This document shows, piece by piece, positions 26,561-36,786 of a stretch of DNA of 64,000 nt. Location of the stretch: the NCBI GenBank assembly GCA_964342485.1, contig CAYFFO010000001.1:62001-126000 (forward strand). Direction: 5' to 3'. Each line of letters starts with the position of its first letter. Position 1 is the stretch's first letter. This DNA is from CAYFFO01 sp964342485. Its GTDB lineage: Bacteria; Chloroflexota; Dehalococcoidia; Lucifugimonadales; CAJWER01. The notes under the pieces are model-generated. The model was given only the letters and a program-made list of their open reading frames with translations, had not been told where the DNA came from and made no database searches. A program made the position numbers and the translations under genes.

Positions 26561-27706
26561 ATGACTGGGAAAAAAATTTTAGTTCTTGGTGGAGGTTTTG
26601 GTGGAGCTGCAGCCGCTCGTAAAACCAGAAAACTTTTAGGCACTGAACATTCTGTAACACTTGTGGATAGGGATCGCAGGACCTATTTATGTGGGTCTTT
26701 TCCCATGTTGATTGCAGGTCAAAAAGATCCGGAAAAAGCAAGTAGATCACTTGGCACACTTGATCAAAGAGGTGTTCGCTTCATTCAGGCTGAAATACAG
26801 TCGATAGACACTAAGAACATGAATGTATTGACTAGTGCAGGCGTGTTGGATTTTGATTTTCTAATAATCGCACTAGGAGCATCATATGATTGGGAAGCTG
26901 TACCTGGTTCGAAATCCTCCTACTCCTTCTATAGCATTGATGAAGCTCTAAACCTCCGAAAGAGAATCCGGAGTTTTCGCAAGGGCAAAATACTGATTTC
27001 AGTATCCAGTATTCCATATAAATGCCCTCCCGCACCATTTGAAACAGCAATGATTCTCGACTGGATATTCAAACAAAAAGGTGTGCGTAAAGAAATTGAT
27101 ATAGATGTGTATACTCCTGAACCTGCTCCCATTAGAATAGCAGGGCCAAGTGCGTCATCTCAGTTAATTAAATCTCTAACCAGTAGAGGAATATCTTTGA
27201 ATACAGGACAATCTATAACAGAAGTTAGCAAAGATGGTAAGGAAGTGTCTCTTTCAAATGGAACTTCTAAAAATGCTGATTTAGTTATAACAATACCTGT
27301 CCATAAATCACCTAACATTGTGTTTGAATCTCAATTAGCTGAACCTGGAAAGTGGATAGATGTATCAAAAGCCACTTTGGAAACCAACAGGGAAAATATT
27401 TTTGCTATTGGAGATATTACTTCTGTGAAAACAAATAGCGGATTTCTGCCAAAGGCTGGTGTATTTGCATATACTGCAGGGGAAGTTGTTGGAACAAATA
27501 TAGCTGCCAGTATTAACCACGGCGAAAAGGTGGTTTTCCCTGGAAAAGGTCAGTGTTTTATAGCATATGGAGGATCAAGTGCAGGGGCAATAAAAGGTGA
27601 CTTTTTTGCAGCTGATCAACCCAAAGTTAAACTTATCCCGCCATCAGTTAAGTTATTGAAATCAAAAGAGTATTTTGAACAGCGTTGGCGCAAATTCAAA
27701 ATTTAG
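26561..27706 (+). CDS. Sulfide:quinone reductase-like FAD oxidoreductase
   Basis: A flavoprotein of the sulfide:quinone oxidoreductase / flavocytochrome c sulfide dehydrogenase / NDH-2 group. The 381-residue product has the N-terminal FAD motif VLGGGFGGAAAAR (residues 8-20), an IIALGAS segment near 103 and the second FAD site IFAIGD near 280-284. Three cysteines lie at 44, 155 (YKCPPAP) and 332 (GQCF). The last two are placed like the redox-active pair of sulfide oxidisers, which NDH-2 enzymes lack. No signal peptide or transmembrane segment is clear. GGAG precedes the ATG. It converges on a sulfite-oxidase-like gene with only nine bases between the stops. Confidence 0.8.
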   Translation: MTGKKILVLGGGFGGAAAARKTRKLLGTEHSVTLVDRDRRTYLCGSFPMLIAGQKDPEKASRSLGTLDQRGVRFIQAEIQSIDTKNMNVLTSAGVLDFDFLIIALGASYDWEAVPGSKSSYSFYSIDEALNLRKRIRSFRKGKILISVSSIPYKCPPAPFETAMILDWIFKQKGVRKEIDIDVYTPEPAPIRIAGPSASSQLIKSLTSRGISLNTGQSITEVSKDGKEVSLSNGTSKNADLVITIPVHKSPNIVFESQLAEPGKWIDVSKATLETNRENIFAIGDITSVKTNSGFLPKAGVFAYTAGEVVGTNIAASINHGEKVVFPGKGQCFIAYGGSSAGAIKGDFFAADQPKVKLIPPSVKLLKSKEYFEQRWRKFKI

Positions 27707-27715
27707 CTGGTGTTT

Positions 27716-28825
27716 TCATTCAATATTTACACAAACTCTTTGAACACCATTAACAGCATAACCTAACCTGTTCCAAATATTATCCAGTGGCTGTATATTT
27801 CCTTTGTCATCACTTGCTCTGACCATCAGTGTATTATGCCCTTTTTTGTTTGCTTCCCATTTAAATATCCACTGTTGCCAAGTATATTCATGTGATAAAT
27901 CTGATAATTGAGCCGCGGACCATGTCTTTCCAAAATCGTCACTTATTTCAACCCTCTCTACTTTACCTGTACCAGACCATGCTAAGCCAGTAATTTTATT
28001 TTCACCATAGTTACAAATTTCTCCATGTCTAGGCTTGCTAAACAAAGATTTTATTTTCATTGAAGTGAGAGGCAAGGGTTCTGAGTCTTTCTGTTCTATA
28101 ATATATCGGTCTTTTTGGAAAAATCCTTCATATTTATAATCAACCAGTGATATTCTTTTCAACCATTTAACAGAAGCCATTCCATACCACCCTGGAACAA
28201 CAAGGCGTAACGGATATCCGTGATCTACGGGAAGAGGTTCCCCGTTCATTTCATATGCCAAGATTGTATCCGGGTGCATGCCTGTTTCTATAGGCAAACT
28301 TCTACCGTACGGACTTTCTTTTTTGTGGCCATCGGGGATGCCGCTGTCTAAACCTTCAAATATTATCTCTTTTACATTTCTTCCTATTCCTAAGGTTTTA
28401 AGAATAAGATTTAGCGGTACACCAGCCCATATCGCAGTGCTTACCGCACCTCCTTGAAATTTGTTGCCACTAACAGGGGGGTATAGGTCTGTTCTATTGT
28501 TACCCGCACATTCCATTGTTACAGGGATTGTTTTGCTTGGCATTTCAACAATATCTGAATATGTAAATTCTCCAATACTTTCAACTATTCCATCAACGAT
28601 TAACTCCCAATTTGATATGTCAACTGAAGGAACATCATAGTGGTTTCTCGCATAATAGAGTGAATTAGGGGTGAGCCAACTATTAATTGCTTCTATAGGC
28701 GTTTCTCCTACAAAAGGCGCTTCGTCAATTGTAACCAGTGCTGCTGGTTGTGGATGTGGCTGAGTGTGCCAAGGTTCTTTTGTTATCCCTGATGCCTCAG
28801 CCTGGCTACACCTGCAATTTCTCAT
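27716..28825 (-). CDS. Sulfite oxidase-like molybdopterin oxidoreductase
   Basis: A molybdenum-cofactor enzyme of the sulfite oxidase family. The Mo-binding Cys is at 106 in TMECAGNNR, followed by GGAVSTAIWAGVPL and the cofactor-contacting region GYPLRLVVPGWYGMASVKWL near residue 225. The C-terminal third (from about 265) is the dimerisation domain seen in true sulfite oxidases, including WQQWIFKWEA. No heme domain and no Tat twin-arginine signal are present, so it is either cytoplasmic or exported with a partner. AAGGAGG sits seven bases before the ATG. Pairing with a sulfide:quinone-reductase-like gene suggests, but does not prove, inorganic sulfur oxidation. Confidence 0.85.
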   Translation of the reverse strand: MRNCRCSQAEASGITKEPWHTQPHPQPAALVTIDEAPFVGETPIEAINSWLTPNSLYYARNHYDVPSVDISNWELIVDGIVESIGEFTYSDIVEMPSKTIPVTMECAGNNRTDLYPPVSGNKFQGGAVSTAIWAGVPLNLILKTLGIGRNVKEIIFEGLDSGIPDGHKKESPYGRSLPIETGMHPDTILAYEMNGEPLPVDHGYPLRLVVPGWYGMASVKWLKRISLVDYKYEGFFQKDRYIIEQKDSEPLPLTSMKIKSLFSKPRHGEICNYGENKITGLAWSGTGKVERVEISDDFGKTWSAAQLSDLSHEYTWQQWIFKWEANKKGHNTLMVRASDDKGNIQPLDNIWNRLGYAVNGVQRVCVNIE

Positions 28826-28910
28826 TTCCTGCCTCCTTAATTAATAGCACTCATTTATTTCTTTTTTAAAATATACTTTCTTGAAAACTTCGACAATTCT
28901 ATTGTTCTAA

Positions 28911-31900
28911 TTATGATTTAGAACGAACCTTATAAATCGATACATCATCTTTTTTGTACAATTTTTCTAGTGACGAAAACATACCTTCTTCAAATTTTTT
29001 AATACCTGCTTCTGGATAATATAGCCTTTCTAGCTGCCCGATATATATATAGGATATGCCGTACTTTTCAATAAGCTGATTAGCGATTGATGGTTTATCT
29101 GTAGAATAAATAAGGTTGACTTCTTTGGCCCTTTGTTCAATAGCCCATCTGTAGTCCCAGCGTTGCTGTTCTTGATGCCATCTCCATCCAATCACATTAG
29201 GCAAGCCAGTATAAGCAGAGACACGCCCCCCCCAACGATAATTAGGAGTTAATCCTTCAAGTATTATATGCGAACCTTCTATATTTTCTCTAATCCAACT
29301 AATTGCTTCATAATCTTCTTTAAGGTCTATTTCACCTTTTTGGTCTTTATATACACTGCTTTTCATATATTCCATACCATTTAACGTTAAGGGAAGTGTT
29401 TTAAATCTTGTTTTTAGCCTACTTTGAGTACCCAATACTGGATATATTGAAACTCCTATCAAAAGGATTCCTAGAACTGCCATCCATGTCGCGCTTCTGA
29501 CTTTTAATAAACGGCCGAAACGGTAACCTGCTGAATCAGAATTCAGGATTTTAATTATTAGAGCGCTAGAGACTATTGCCAGAAGAACCCATACTTGAAG
29601 ATAAAACTTGAACACAGTATTCATTCTATCTATATCACCTGAAACCCTAATTATGTCCACGGCTATAACTATAGCCATAGCCGTCCCAGCTAAAATCATG
29701 ACGAAGGCCATATCGCGACGATCTATCCGATTTGATCTCAAGAGTTTTCTAAATGTTAGAAGTATTCCAGCTAGTATGAATGCTGCCACAGGTATGGTGC
29801 TTCCCATTAAGTCAAAGACAGTCGAACATATTAAATATCCCAGAAGTACTGCTACTGTGACCAGGCCTGCCAACCTCTTTTTGTCAATCCTAGAAGAAAT
29901 CTCCGGGTCTTTTGAGTACAACAAGGCTAACCGCGTTTTCACTTTCTTTGCCAATTTATCCCAGTAAGACATTGAATCGATTACTAAGAAAGTACTGATT
30001 ATGAATATAAAAAGTCCGTTAATCAATAAAAATTGTGACAGTTTTGTTGTATTCGTTGTTGGTTCAATTCCAATGAAAAAAGCTTCGTAGAACCAATGAT
30101 ACGGGAGAAATACAAGGTATCCGCTCAGATAAACCACACCTATCTTGACAGTGGATTTAATTAATACGGTTAGGCTGGGACCGCCATGATTAAAGTATTC
30201 GTATACCAAAACTGCTACAGAAGCGATTAATAGATACGTTGGAAAATCCCACGTGTTAATAACCCTAAGTGAACCAACAACCACGCCAAGTACAATTAAA
30301 CGTGCTAAATTTAGACGAGAATTCACAAACCAGTTCTTATTATTATAAACCTGTTTTTCAGCTGCTCCACGGATAATAGTAAGAGATAGTGCAACTGCAA
30401 GAATTGTGAATGGAATTGCCATCATATGTGCATGCAGGTCTCCGAAAAGATAGGTAAAAAATGGAAACTCCGTTATCTCATGGCCTGGAGGATCTGGCCC
30501 CATCATGCGAGTACTTCGCCAAAAATCAAATTCTCCTAAATTAGCCCCATTTGAAACTTTATCCCATAACCGAGTAATTATCTGTACCCCTCCATCAAGA
30601 TTACCCAAGACTGTTATTAGCATGGCCCCTGATACACCTGCGAGCATGGGCCTGTATCCATTATCAACTTTATTGAACGGCCCACTAGCTAAATTGTAGG
30701 CAAGGCTATAGCCCGTACCTGCTGTCATTGCAAAAAACAATGGTATTGCTAAATTAAATGCGATATTAGGTTCCACACTTGTAAAATGTATTAAGGTTGC
30801 AACTATAAAATAGCCAAAGTAGTAATAGTTTATATATCCTCCTGCAAACCAGGGATCATACGGGGGCATGTATGTAGATTTAACAGTGGCCGTTAGATAT
30901 GCTAACTCCATTGGTTTTTCTCCTCCAAGGTGAGGGTGCCATAAGTCAGGATTAGCCATTCGAACAACTACAAAGCTTAAAAAGGCTAACAAAAATACAA
31001 TCTCTGCAATCAATATTTGCCGCCATGCCTGCCTTAAAAGCAAATAAATCTCATTTCTTTTATTCAATAGAGTCATAAATGAGATTAGCATCAGGAAAAT
31101 TATTGATATCCATATGCTCTTCTGTGAGAAAGCCACCAAGTGATAACTAGCCATTGTCCATGTTAATATGCTCACTGCGAGTAATCCTATTGGCTTTGCC
31201 AAAAGATACCCTAAATCCCGCATATTTTTAAACAGAAGTACCGTAATTGGTATCATAAGAAATGATAATAATTCTATAATCACTACCCAAGAAAAAATTG
31301 GGTATCTTGACACCCAGCTATCATTTCCAAATATATTATTCCAAGTCCCTCCCTTCTGCTGTAAATTAGCTTTGTTATTAGAAAACATTAGGCCTATATC
31401 CTTTTTTAATACCACCAATCCATCGCCAATGAGGATATTTCTTATCTCTTTCATTGACTTTCTTTCTTTGTTTTCGAAAACGATTACCATCGGGTGATCG
31501 TAAACAGTGAAACTTTCATCAGCAAATCCTAAATTTATAACTAACCCTTCAAGGCCAATCCAGGGTTTAAAATTCTTATTAGTAAGACCAGGTCTTGAAA
31601 ATGTATCGTCAACAATCGTTATCCCCATAAGATTGGGATATGACGTGTCAGTGTGGACTACCTGATACCCCAGCTTGCCCGAAAAAAGAAAATCGTAGTA
31701 TTTGGTGGTTATCGGATACCTGTCTTTTAGCCTAGGTATTGTTCCATATAGTCGATTGCTATAAAAGACTAGAAAATCTGCTTCTTGCAGCTCTTTAGCA
31801 ATGTTTTGTATTTTAAATTTTGTGTCTTCGTTGTATAGCTGTAATTCTCTTATTTCATAGTCGTAAAGACTTGGGATTCCTTCCTCCCAATGTTCCTTAA

Positions 31901-33199
31901 GAATTACAGAGCCCCCTTGCACATTATCGTTAATCCATGTAGATGCACTTACGGCTGGATGGTCTTTTAAGTAAACTCGTGAATATGAAAAAGCATAAAA
32001 AGCTGTGGCAATCAATATAAAGGCAAAAAAAGACAACAAGATAGGCAATAATTTCGGCCAATTCTTTAACGTTATCTTCAATAAATCAAACAACATTGCA
32101 GATCCAAACAAAATAAGAAACGGGGTTACAGGTATTAAATATCTCAAGAATTTTACGTGAAAAGATCCTGTAATCAGAATGTATGGAACAACCCATGCCA
32201 AAATAACAACTATCTCCCGAGACTTCTTTGATCTAAACGGTAAGGTTGATAACAACGATAAAATCGATACGCTTATTGCCAGTATTACCGCAAGGTTGCT
32301 GTTCGATAAAATCAGTAACATAGCCGGGAAAACCCATCCTAATACGAGATATGATGCACCTAGCTTTAAAGTTAAACCTCGTAACGAAACATAGATTAAT
32401 CCAGCCCAGGCAATTATGCCTAGAGGGATGCCTAGGCCCCACATTGACAGCTGTTTAACCTGATACCAATACGGCAACGTATCCGCATATTGTCTTGTAT
32501 AGGGATAATCCCTAATACCCCTAACCATTTCAGCCTGCTCGGTTATATCTGCTACAAACTTAGTAAAATCTATAAAAGCATATGGTTGTGTTATTGTAAA
32601 AGTAGCTAGTAAACCAATTATTCCAATAGCAAAACGAGATGCTGAGGCGGATATATGTGGAACGATATTGTTGGAATTATCACCACCATATTGGTTTAAA
32701 CAATATATTAGATGAGCCATTCCAAACGATAATAAAATAGGAGCTATGCTTATCTTTGTAGCTAGACCCATTCCTACTATGCAGCCAGCTGCTAATGAGT
32801 CTTGCTTTCTTCCGTTTTTCGCTACCCTAATCAGGAAAAAGATCGTAATGATAACAGTTAGGGCTGCAATCGTGTCAACAGCAAAAAAGTGGCTTAGTTG
32901 TATATGTATTACAGACAATGCAACAAGTGCTGCTGCCAGTAATCCTTCTCTGCGACCATATATTGCTGATCCAACAAAAAACACTGTAGCAACCGTGGCT
33001 GTATCTGCTATAACAGATATGATTCTTCCAAGCATTCTCAAATCTGTTATTTCTATATTTAAAAGTTGTGACACAGCCAACTGGCTACATTTCAAGAAAT
33101 ACAAAGGGAAACTGCCATAAGGAAACCATCGAGGGTTCCATGTACTCTCGTCTTTAATCAGTAAAGATTTTAATTCTGTAATACTTGGAAAAGATATTT
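28911..33199 (-). CDS. Giant membrane protein: PMT-like GT-C region fused to YYYxG (Chlor_Arch_YYY) domain, 5' end in gap
   Basis: At least 1,429 residues, strongly hydrophobic. The N-terminal half looks like a GT-C mannosyltransferase: STWNPRWFPYGSFPLYF (with the family's acidic/NP region), then many helices such as DTIAALTVIITIFFLI. A soluble stretch follows at about 390-580. The C-terminal half opens with NPDLWHPHLGGEKPMELAYL and the signature GGYINYYYFGYF (about residue 785), the YYYxG motif of a family shared by Chloroflexota and archaea with no known function. The frame runs unbroken into the gap at 33200, so the start is missing; a TTG at 33104 is internal to the conserved region. A G8 run occurs at 29226-29233. 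Probably makes or transfers a surface glycan; this is inferred. Confidence 0.85.
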
Positions 33200-33299
33200 N
33201 NNNNNNNNNNNNNNNNNNNNNNNNNNNNNNNNNNNNNNNNNNNNNNNNNNNNNNNNNNNNNNNNNNNNNNNNNNNNNNNNNNNNNNNNNNNNNNNNNNN
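33200..33299. other. Scaffold gap (100 N) between phosphatase and YYY-protein genes
   Basis: Exactly 100 Ns, flanks not overlapping. It hides the last residues and stop of the phosphatase gene and the first residues and start of the YYY-protein gene. Confidence 0.85.
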
Positions 33300-33898
33300 G
33301 CACTGTGTTGATATTTAGTTTCCAGTCTATTCCACCTTTGCTTATCAATTGAAAATTCAAATATAGCTGTATTGCCTATTTGAATACCCCACGTATATGT
33401 TGATCCCATCAATACCGAGATCATGTGCTGTATGAACCCACCGTGACTCACTAACAAAATAGAATCTGCCTGTTCATGTTTATTAAAAATATGTTCAATT
33501 ACCCTTGTAGCTCTTTTTCTTCTGTCTAAAAGTGACTCTGCTCCTTCAACGCCTTCCAGCTGGCGAGTTTTTTCCAAATCGATATCAATTTCAGGATGGG
33601 AAAAGGCTATTTCGTCCCACGTCAAACCTGACACTATTCCGACATCGTACTCCATTAAATCTTTCCAATGTTTGGGTTTGACCACCCAGCTTTCCCCAAT
33701 TATCTCTGCTGTTTGCAAAGTTCTTTTAAGTGGGCTTACATAAAAGTGTGTTGGTTCATAAGATTCCTTAAACAATCGATCTCTAAGCAAAGCTGATTGT
33801 TCCAATCCTTCTTGTGATAAATCAAAGTCCGCTCTGCCCTGTAGCCTGCCCTCAGCATTAGCTGCGGTCTGTGCATGTCTAACCAAAACAAGTTTCAT
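33300..33898 (-). CDS. Histidine phosphatase family protein (3' end in gap)
   Basis: A phosphoglycerate-mutase-like phosphatase. The N-terminus LVLVRHAQTAANAEGRLQG has the phospho-accepting His in RHAQT (residue 8), Arg7 and the GR-x-QG segment. The partner residues are in SPLKRTLQTAEII near 56 and the second catalytic His in LLVSHGGFIQHMIS near 152. About 199 residues are visible; the family is usually about 200-210, so only the tail is lost in the gap. The substrate could be a sugar phosphate or alpha-ribazole phosphate. Its ATG overlaps the pyrE stop by four bases. Confidence 0.85.
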
Positions 33899-34518
33899 AT
33901 TGTTTGTATACCTGATTTAATTTTACCCTCTACATCTGCATCTAGAAAGGTAATAAAATCGTACCCTTTACTTTTAATAAGGTCGCTACCTCCCATATGT
34001 CTATCAAGTATGGAAATTACTTTTACTACTTCCCCTCCTGATTCTTCTACCCGCTCAATAGCTCTTAACAAACTACCCCCTGTGCTGCATGTATCATCCA
34101 CTACTGCTACCCTATCACCCTTTTCTAAAATACCCTCGATTATTTTTCCAGTACCGTGCTTTTTAGCCTCATTTCTAATAATTACCGCACCTATAGGACA
34201 ACCCTGGAGATAGCTTAGTGCTGAAACAGCTGCAACTATTGGTACTGCGGCTATTGCTGGCCCGGCTGTAACCCTCACTTTACTTTCCACCAAGATATTT
34301 ATAACAGCGTTAGCAACAAGATAAGATCCCTCTGGATCAAGCGTAAGAAGACGTCCATCAAAATAGTATTTACTTTTTTTACCAGAAGTTAAAATAAAAT
34401 CTCCGTATTTTAGTGCACCTAAGCTTGTTGCTAAATCTAATATACGTTTTGGGTAATTAACTGAATCTTTTAACCCTTCTAGATTATTCAACCTATCCCT
34501 CCCGTTTATAGAGGCCAT
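33895..34518 (-). CDS. pyrE: Orotate phosphoribosyltransferase
   Basis: Adds phosphoribose from PRPP to orotate, the fifth step of UMP synthesis. The 207-residue product has the type I PRTase PRPP-binding motif RVAVVDDTCSTGGS near residues 135-148, the FILTSGKKSKYYFDGR N-terminal block and RNEAKKHGTG, the flexible-loop lysines. The family consensus VVDDVxTTGGS is changed to VVDDTCSTGGS, a mild variant. The start overlaps the end of nadD by 26 bases and the stop overlaps the next gene by four. It is remote from the pyrR-carB operon at 39.7-47.3 kb. Confidence 0.88.
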   Translation of the reverse strand: MASINGRDRLNNLEGLKDSVNYPKRILDLATSLGALKYGDFILTSGKKSKYYFDGRLLTLDPEGSYLVANAVINILVESKVRVTAGPAIAAVPIVAAVSALSYLQGCPIGAVIIRNEAKKHGTGKIIEGILEKGDRVAVVDDTCSTGGSLLRAIERVEESGGEVVKVISILDRHMGGSDLIKSKGYDFITFLDADVEGKIKSGIQTI

Positions 34519-35119
34519 GTTCTAAGATATACTCTTCTACATCTTTGGGCACAAGATTATTTATGCTTTGTTTTAATTTTATTCTCTCTCTTATATCTGT
34601 GCTTGTAATTCCTGATATGCTTTTATCGATCACAACTGCTTCATCAAATACACGAATATCTTTATTCTCTTGATATTGTGTTGAAAATTCTTCATATCCC
34701 GGCCTGGCTACTGCAACTATCCGCACAAGTTTTAATAATCGATCTGAATTTTTCCATCTGTGAAATTCTTTGATCGCATCCCATCCTAAAATAAGATAAA
34801 TCGTTTTGGTCTCTAGTTTGTCTTTAGTTAGATCTAAAATTGTTTCATAGGTATAAGTAGGACCACTTCTTTTAATCTCCATATCTGAAAAACTAAATTC
34901 TTCTATTCCTGCTATACCAAGCTCAAGCATCTTCAACCTATGGTGAGCGGATGAAACAGATTTCTTCGATTTCATCCATGGGTTACCTGCGGGTATAAAC
35001 AAAATCCTCTTTAATTTCAATGTACTTGCTACCTTCTTGCCGAGAGCAATATGGCCATAGTGTATGGGATCAAATGTCCCTCCTAGTACCCCAATTCTCC
35101 TTCCTATTCCCATATCCAT
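34493..35119 (-). CDS. nadD: Nicotinate-nucleotide adenylyltransferase
   Basis: Makes deamido-NAD from nicotinate mononucleotide and ATP. The 208-residue product has the nucleotidyltransferase motif GVLGGTFDPIHYGHIALG at the N-terminus, FIPAGNPWMKSKKSVSSAHHRLKML, and the C-terminal GITSTDIRERI corresponding to the usual ISSTxIR ATP-binding site. The start at 35119 (or ATG at 35113) overlaps the obg stop, and the gene is translationally coupled with obg and pyrE. Confidence 0.9.
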   Translation of the reverse strand: MDMGIGRRIGVLGGTFDPIHYGHIALGKKVASTLKLKRILFIPAGNPWMKSKKSVSSAHHRLKMLELGIAGIEEFSFSDMEIKRSGPTYTYETILDLTKDKLETKTIYLILGWDAIKEFHRWKNSDRLLKLVRIVAVARPGYEEFSTQYQENKDIRVFDEAVVIDKSISGITSTDIRERIKLKQSINNLVPKDVEEYILEHGLYKREG

Positions 35120-36542
35120 TCTTTGCCTGCCAAAATATAAATATCACCTGACTTAATATTATTTCTTTCCAATGCTGCAATTACCCCTTTGCGTTTAAGG
35201 TAGCCATATAATTGGGTATTTGCTTCCCAGTTTGATTGATCTACCATGCTTGCTATTCTCTCGGCTTGGTAGTGCTCAACCCTAAACTTTTTTCCTTCCT
35301 TAAACACACTTGTTTTTTCATCAACAGGTTTGGGTCTAATTATCTCAACTAATTCCTTTTCTTTATATTTGTTTATTTCTTTGTTATCCCCTTCGGATTT
35401 TGTTCTTCCAAGTTGTTCTACTACCTGATTCATCACTATGTCTAGGCCCGTTCTATTTAATGCTGAAATCAGGTATATAGGAATTGATTTTATGTCTGAT
35501 TGTTTATGAAATAGCTGAATCTTTTTCTCTACTCCTTCTATATCTAATTTGTTTATCACTATAATTTCTGGCTTTTGTTCTATATCTTCTTCAAATAGAA
35601 TCAATTCTTTCCTAATCTGCCTATAGAGACCAACTGGGTCATTCTCAGAACCGTCTATAACATGAACCAGAAGCCTAGTCCTTTGAATGTGTTTAAGAAA
35701 TTCATGTCCCAACCCTACACCAATATTTGCTCCCTCAATTAATCCAGGTATATCGACAAACACTATTTCACTTCCNNNNNNNNNNNNNNNNNNNNNNNNN
35801 NNNNNNNNNNNNNNNNNNNNNNNNNNNNNNNNNNNNNNNNNNNNNNNNNNNNNNNNNNNNNNNNNNNNNNNNNNNCAATATTTGCTCCCTCAATTAATCC
35901 AGGTATATCGACAAACACTATTTCACTTCCCCTAACTTCTGCCACTCCAAGATTTGGTTCTATGGTTGAAAATGGATATGAAGCTATTTTTGGTGAAGCT
36001 GCAGTAATAGCTGCAAGAAGACTTGACTTGCCTGCATTAGGGAGTCCAATTATGCCTACGTCTCCAAGTAATTTTAGCTCTAATTTTATTGATTTTTTTT
36101 CTGCATCCTCTCCTTTCTCAGCAAGAAGAGGATACCTGTTAGTAGAAGATGAAAAATTTGTATTACCCTTTCCGCCTTTTCCACCTCTTGCTATTACAAA
36201 AAAATCTCCATGATTGGTTAAGTCAGCTAATATATCTTTCTGTTTTGTATCATCAATAGAAATAACAGTCCCTTCTGGAACTTTGATCTCTACATTTTTA
36301 CCATTCTTGCCATGGCGTTTTTTTGACGATCCATTTTCACCATTTGTTGCTTTATGTTCTCTTTTATAACGATAGTGTGCAAGTGTTGATATAGACCTGT
36401 CACAACGGATAATAACACTTCCTCCATTACCTCCATTGCCGCCATCAGGTCCTCCTCTAGGAACGAATTTTTCTTTTCTACCTGATATACAACCGTCCCC
36501 CCCTCTTCCACTTATCACTTTTATAGAAACTCTATCAATCAT
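35104..36542 (-). CDS. obg: Obg/CgtA GTPase
   Basis: A ribosome-associated GTPase needed for large-subunit maturation and stress control. It has an N-terminal glycine-rich Obg fold (SIKVISGRGGDGCISGRKEKFVPRGGPDGGNGG), the GTPase domain with P-loop GLPNAGKSSLL and switch DIPGLIEGA, NKLD, and a C-terminal OCT domain. A 100-N gap (35776-35875) cuts the GTPase domain, but 35721-35775 and 35876-35930 are identical; collapsing them gives an unbroken frame of 427 residues, normal for the family. The ATG at 36542 is preferred over GTG at 36578. It is first of the obg-nadD-pyrE-phosphatase-YYY run. Confidence 0.92.
35776..35875. other. Scaffold gap (100 N) in obg with duplicated 55-base flanks
   Basis: Exactly 100 Ns. 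The flanks 35721-35775 and 35876-35930 are identical 55-mers, so the join is an unmerged contig overlap. Confidence 0.9.
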
Positions 36543-36786
36543 GTAAAGAAGTATAACAACAGTAATATATAAGAGCACGTGTATTTGTGGATAAGTGTAT
36601 TCTGAAGCCTAATACAGTATATAAAGAATAGAGTGTAGTGTAGATTAGATGTGTGTTTAATGTGTCAGATATGTTTATTGTATGTGCGAATAAAAAGAAT
36701 ATTTATGTTTACCAACAAGTAATCAAGTATTTCCACAAAAAAAGAAAGTTATCCACAAAGATATAAACACCTGGTTATGGCTGTAA
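36543..36786. other. Candidate replication origin (oriC) between obg and dnaA
   Basis: This AT-rich 244-base space holds two perfect DnaA boxes in opposite orientation: TGTGGATAA at 36586-36594 and TTATCCACA at 36749-36757. Looser copies occur, for example ATTTCCACA at 36729-36737 and TGTGTTTAA near 36652. It directly follows the dnaA stop codon. Origins commonly flank dnaA. The upstream side of dnaA (38161-38568) is longer but has no perfect box. Confidence 0.6.

Noticed and set aside
28911..33104. TTG at 33104 as the start of the YYY protein
   Set aside because: The frame continues with conserved GT-C sequence (NPRWFPYGSFPLY) up to the gap.
32746..33120. Plus-strand frame of 124 codons
   Set aside because: It is antisense to the membrane protein gene and has no family features or ribosome-binding site.
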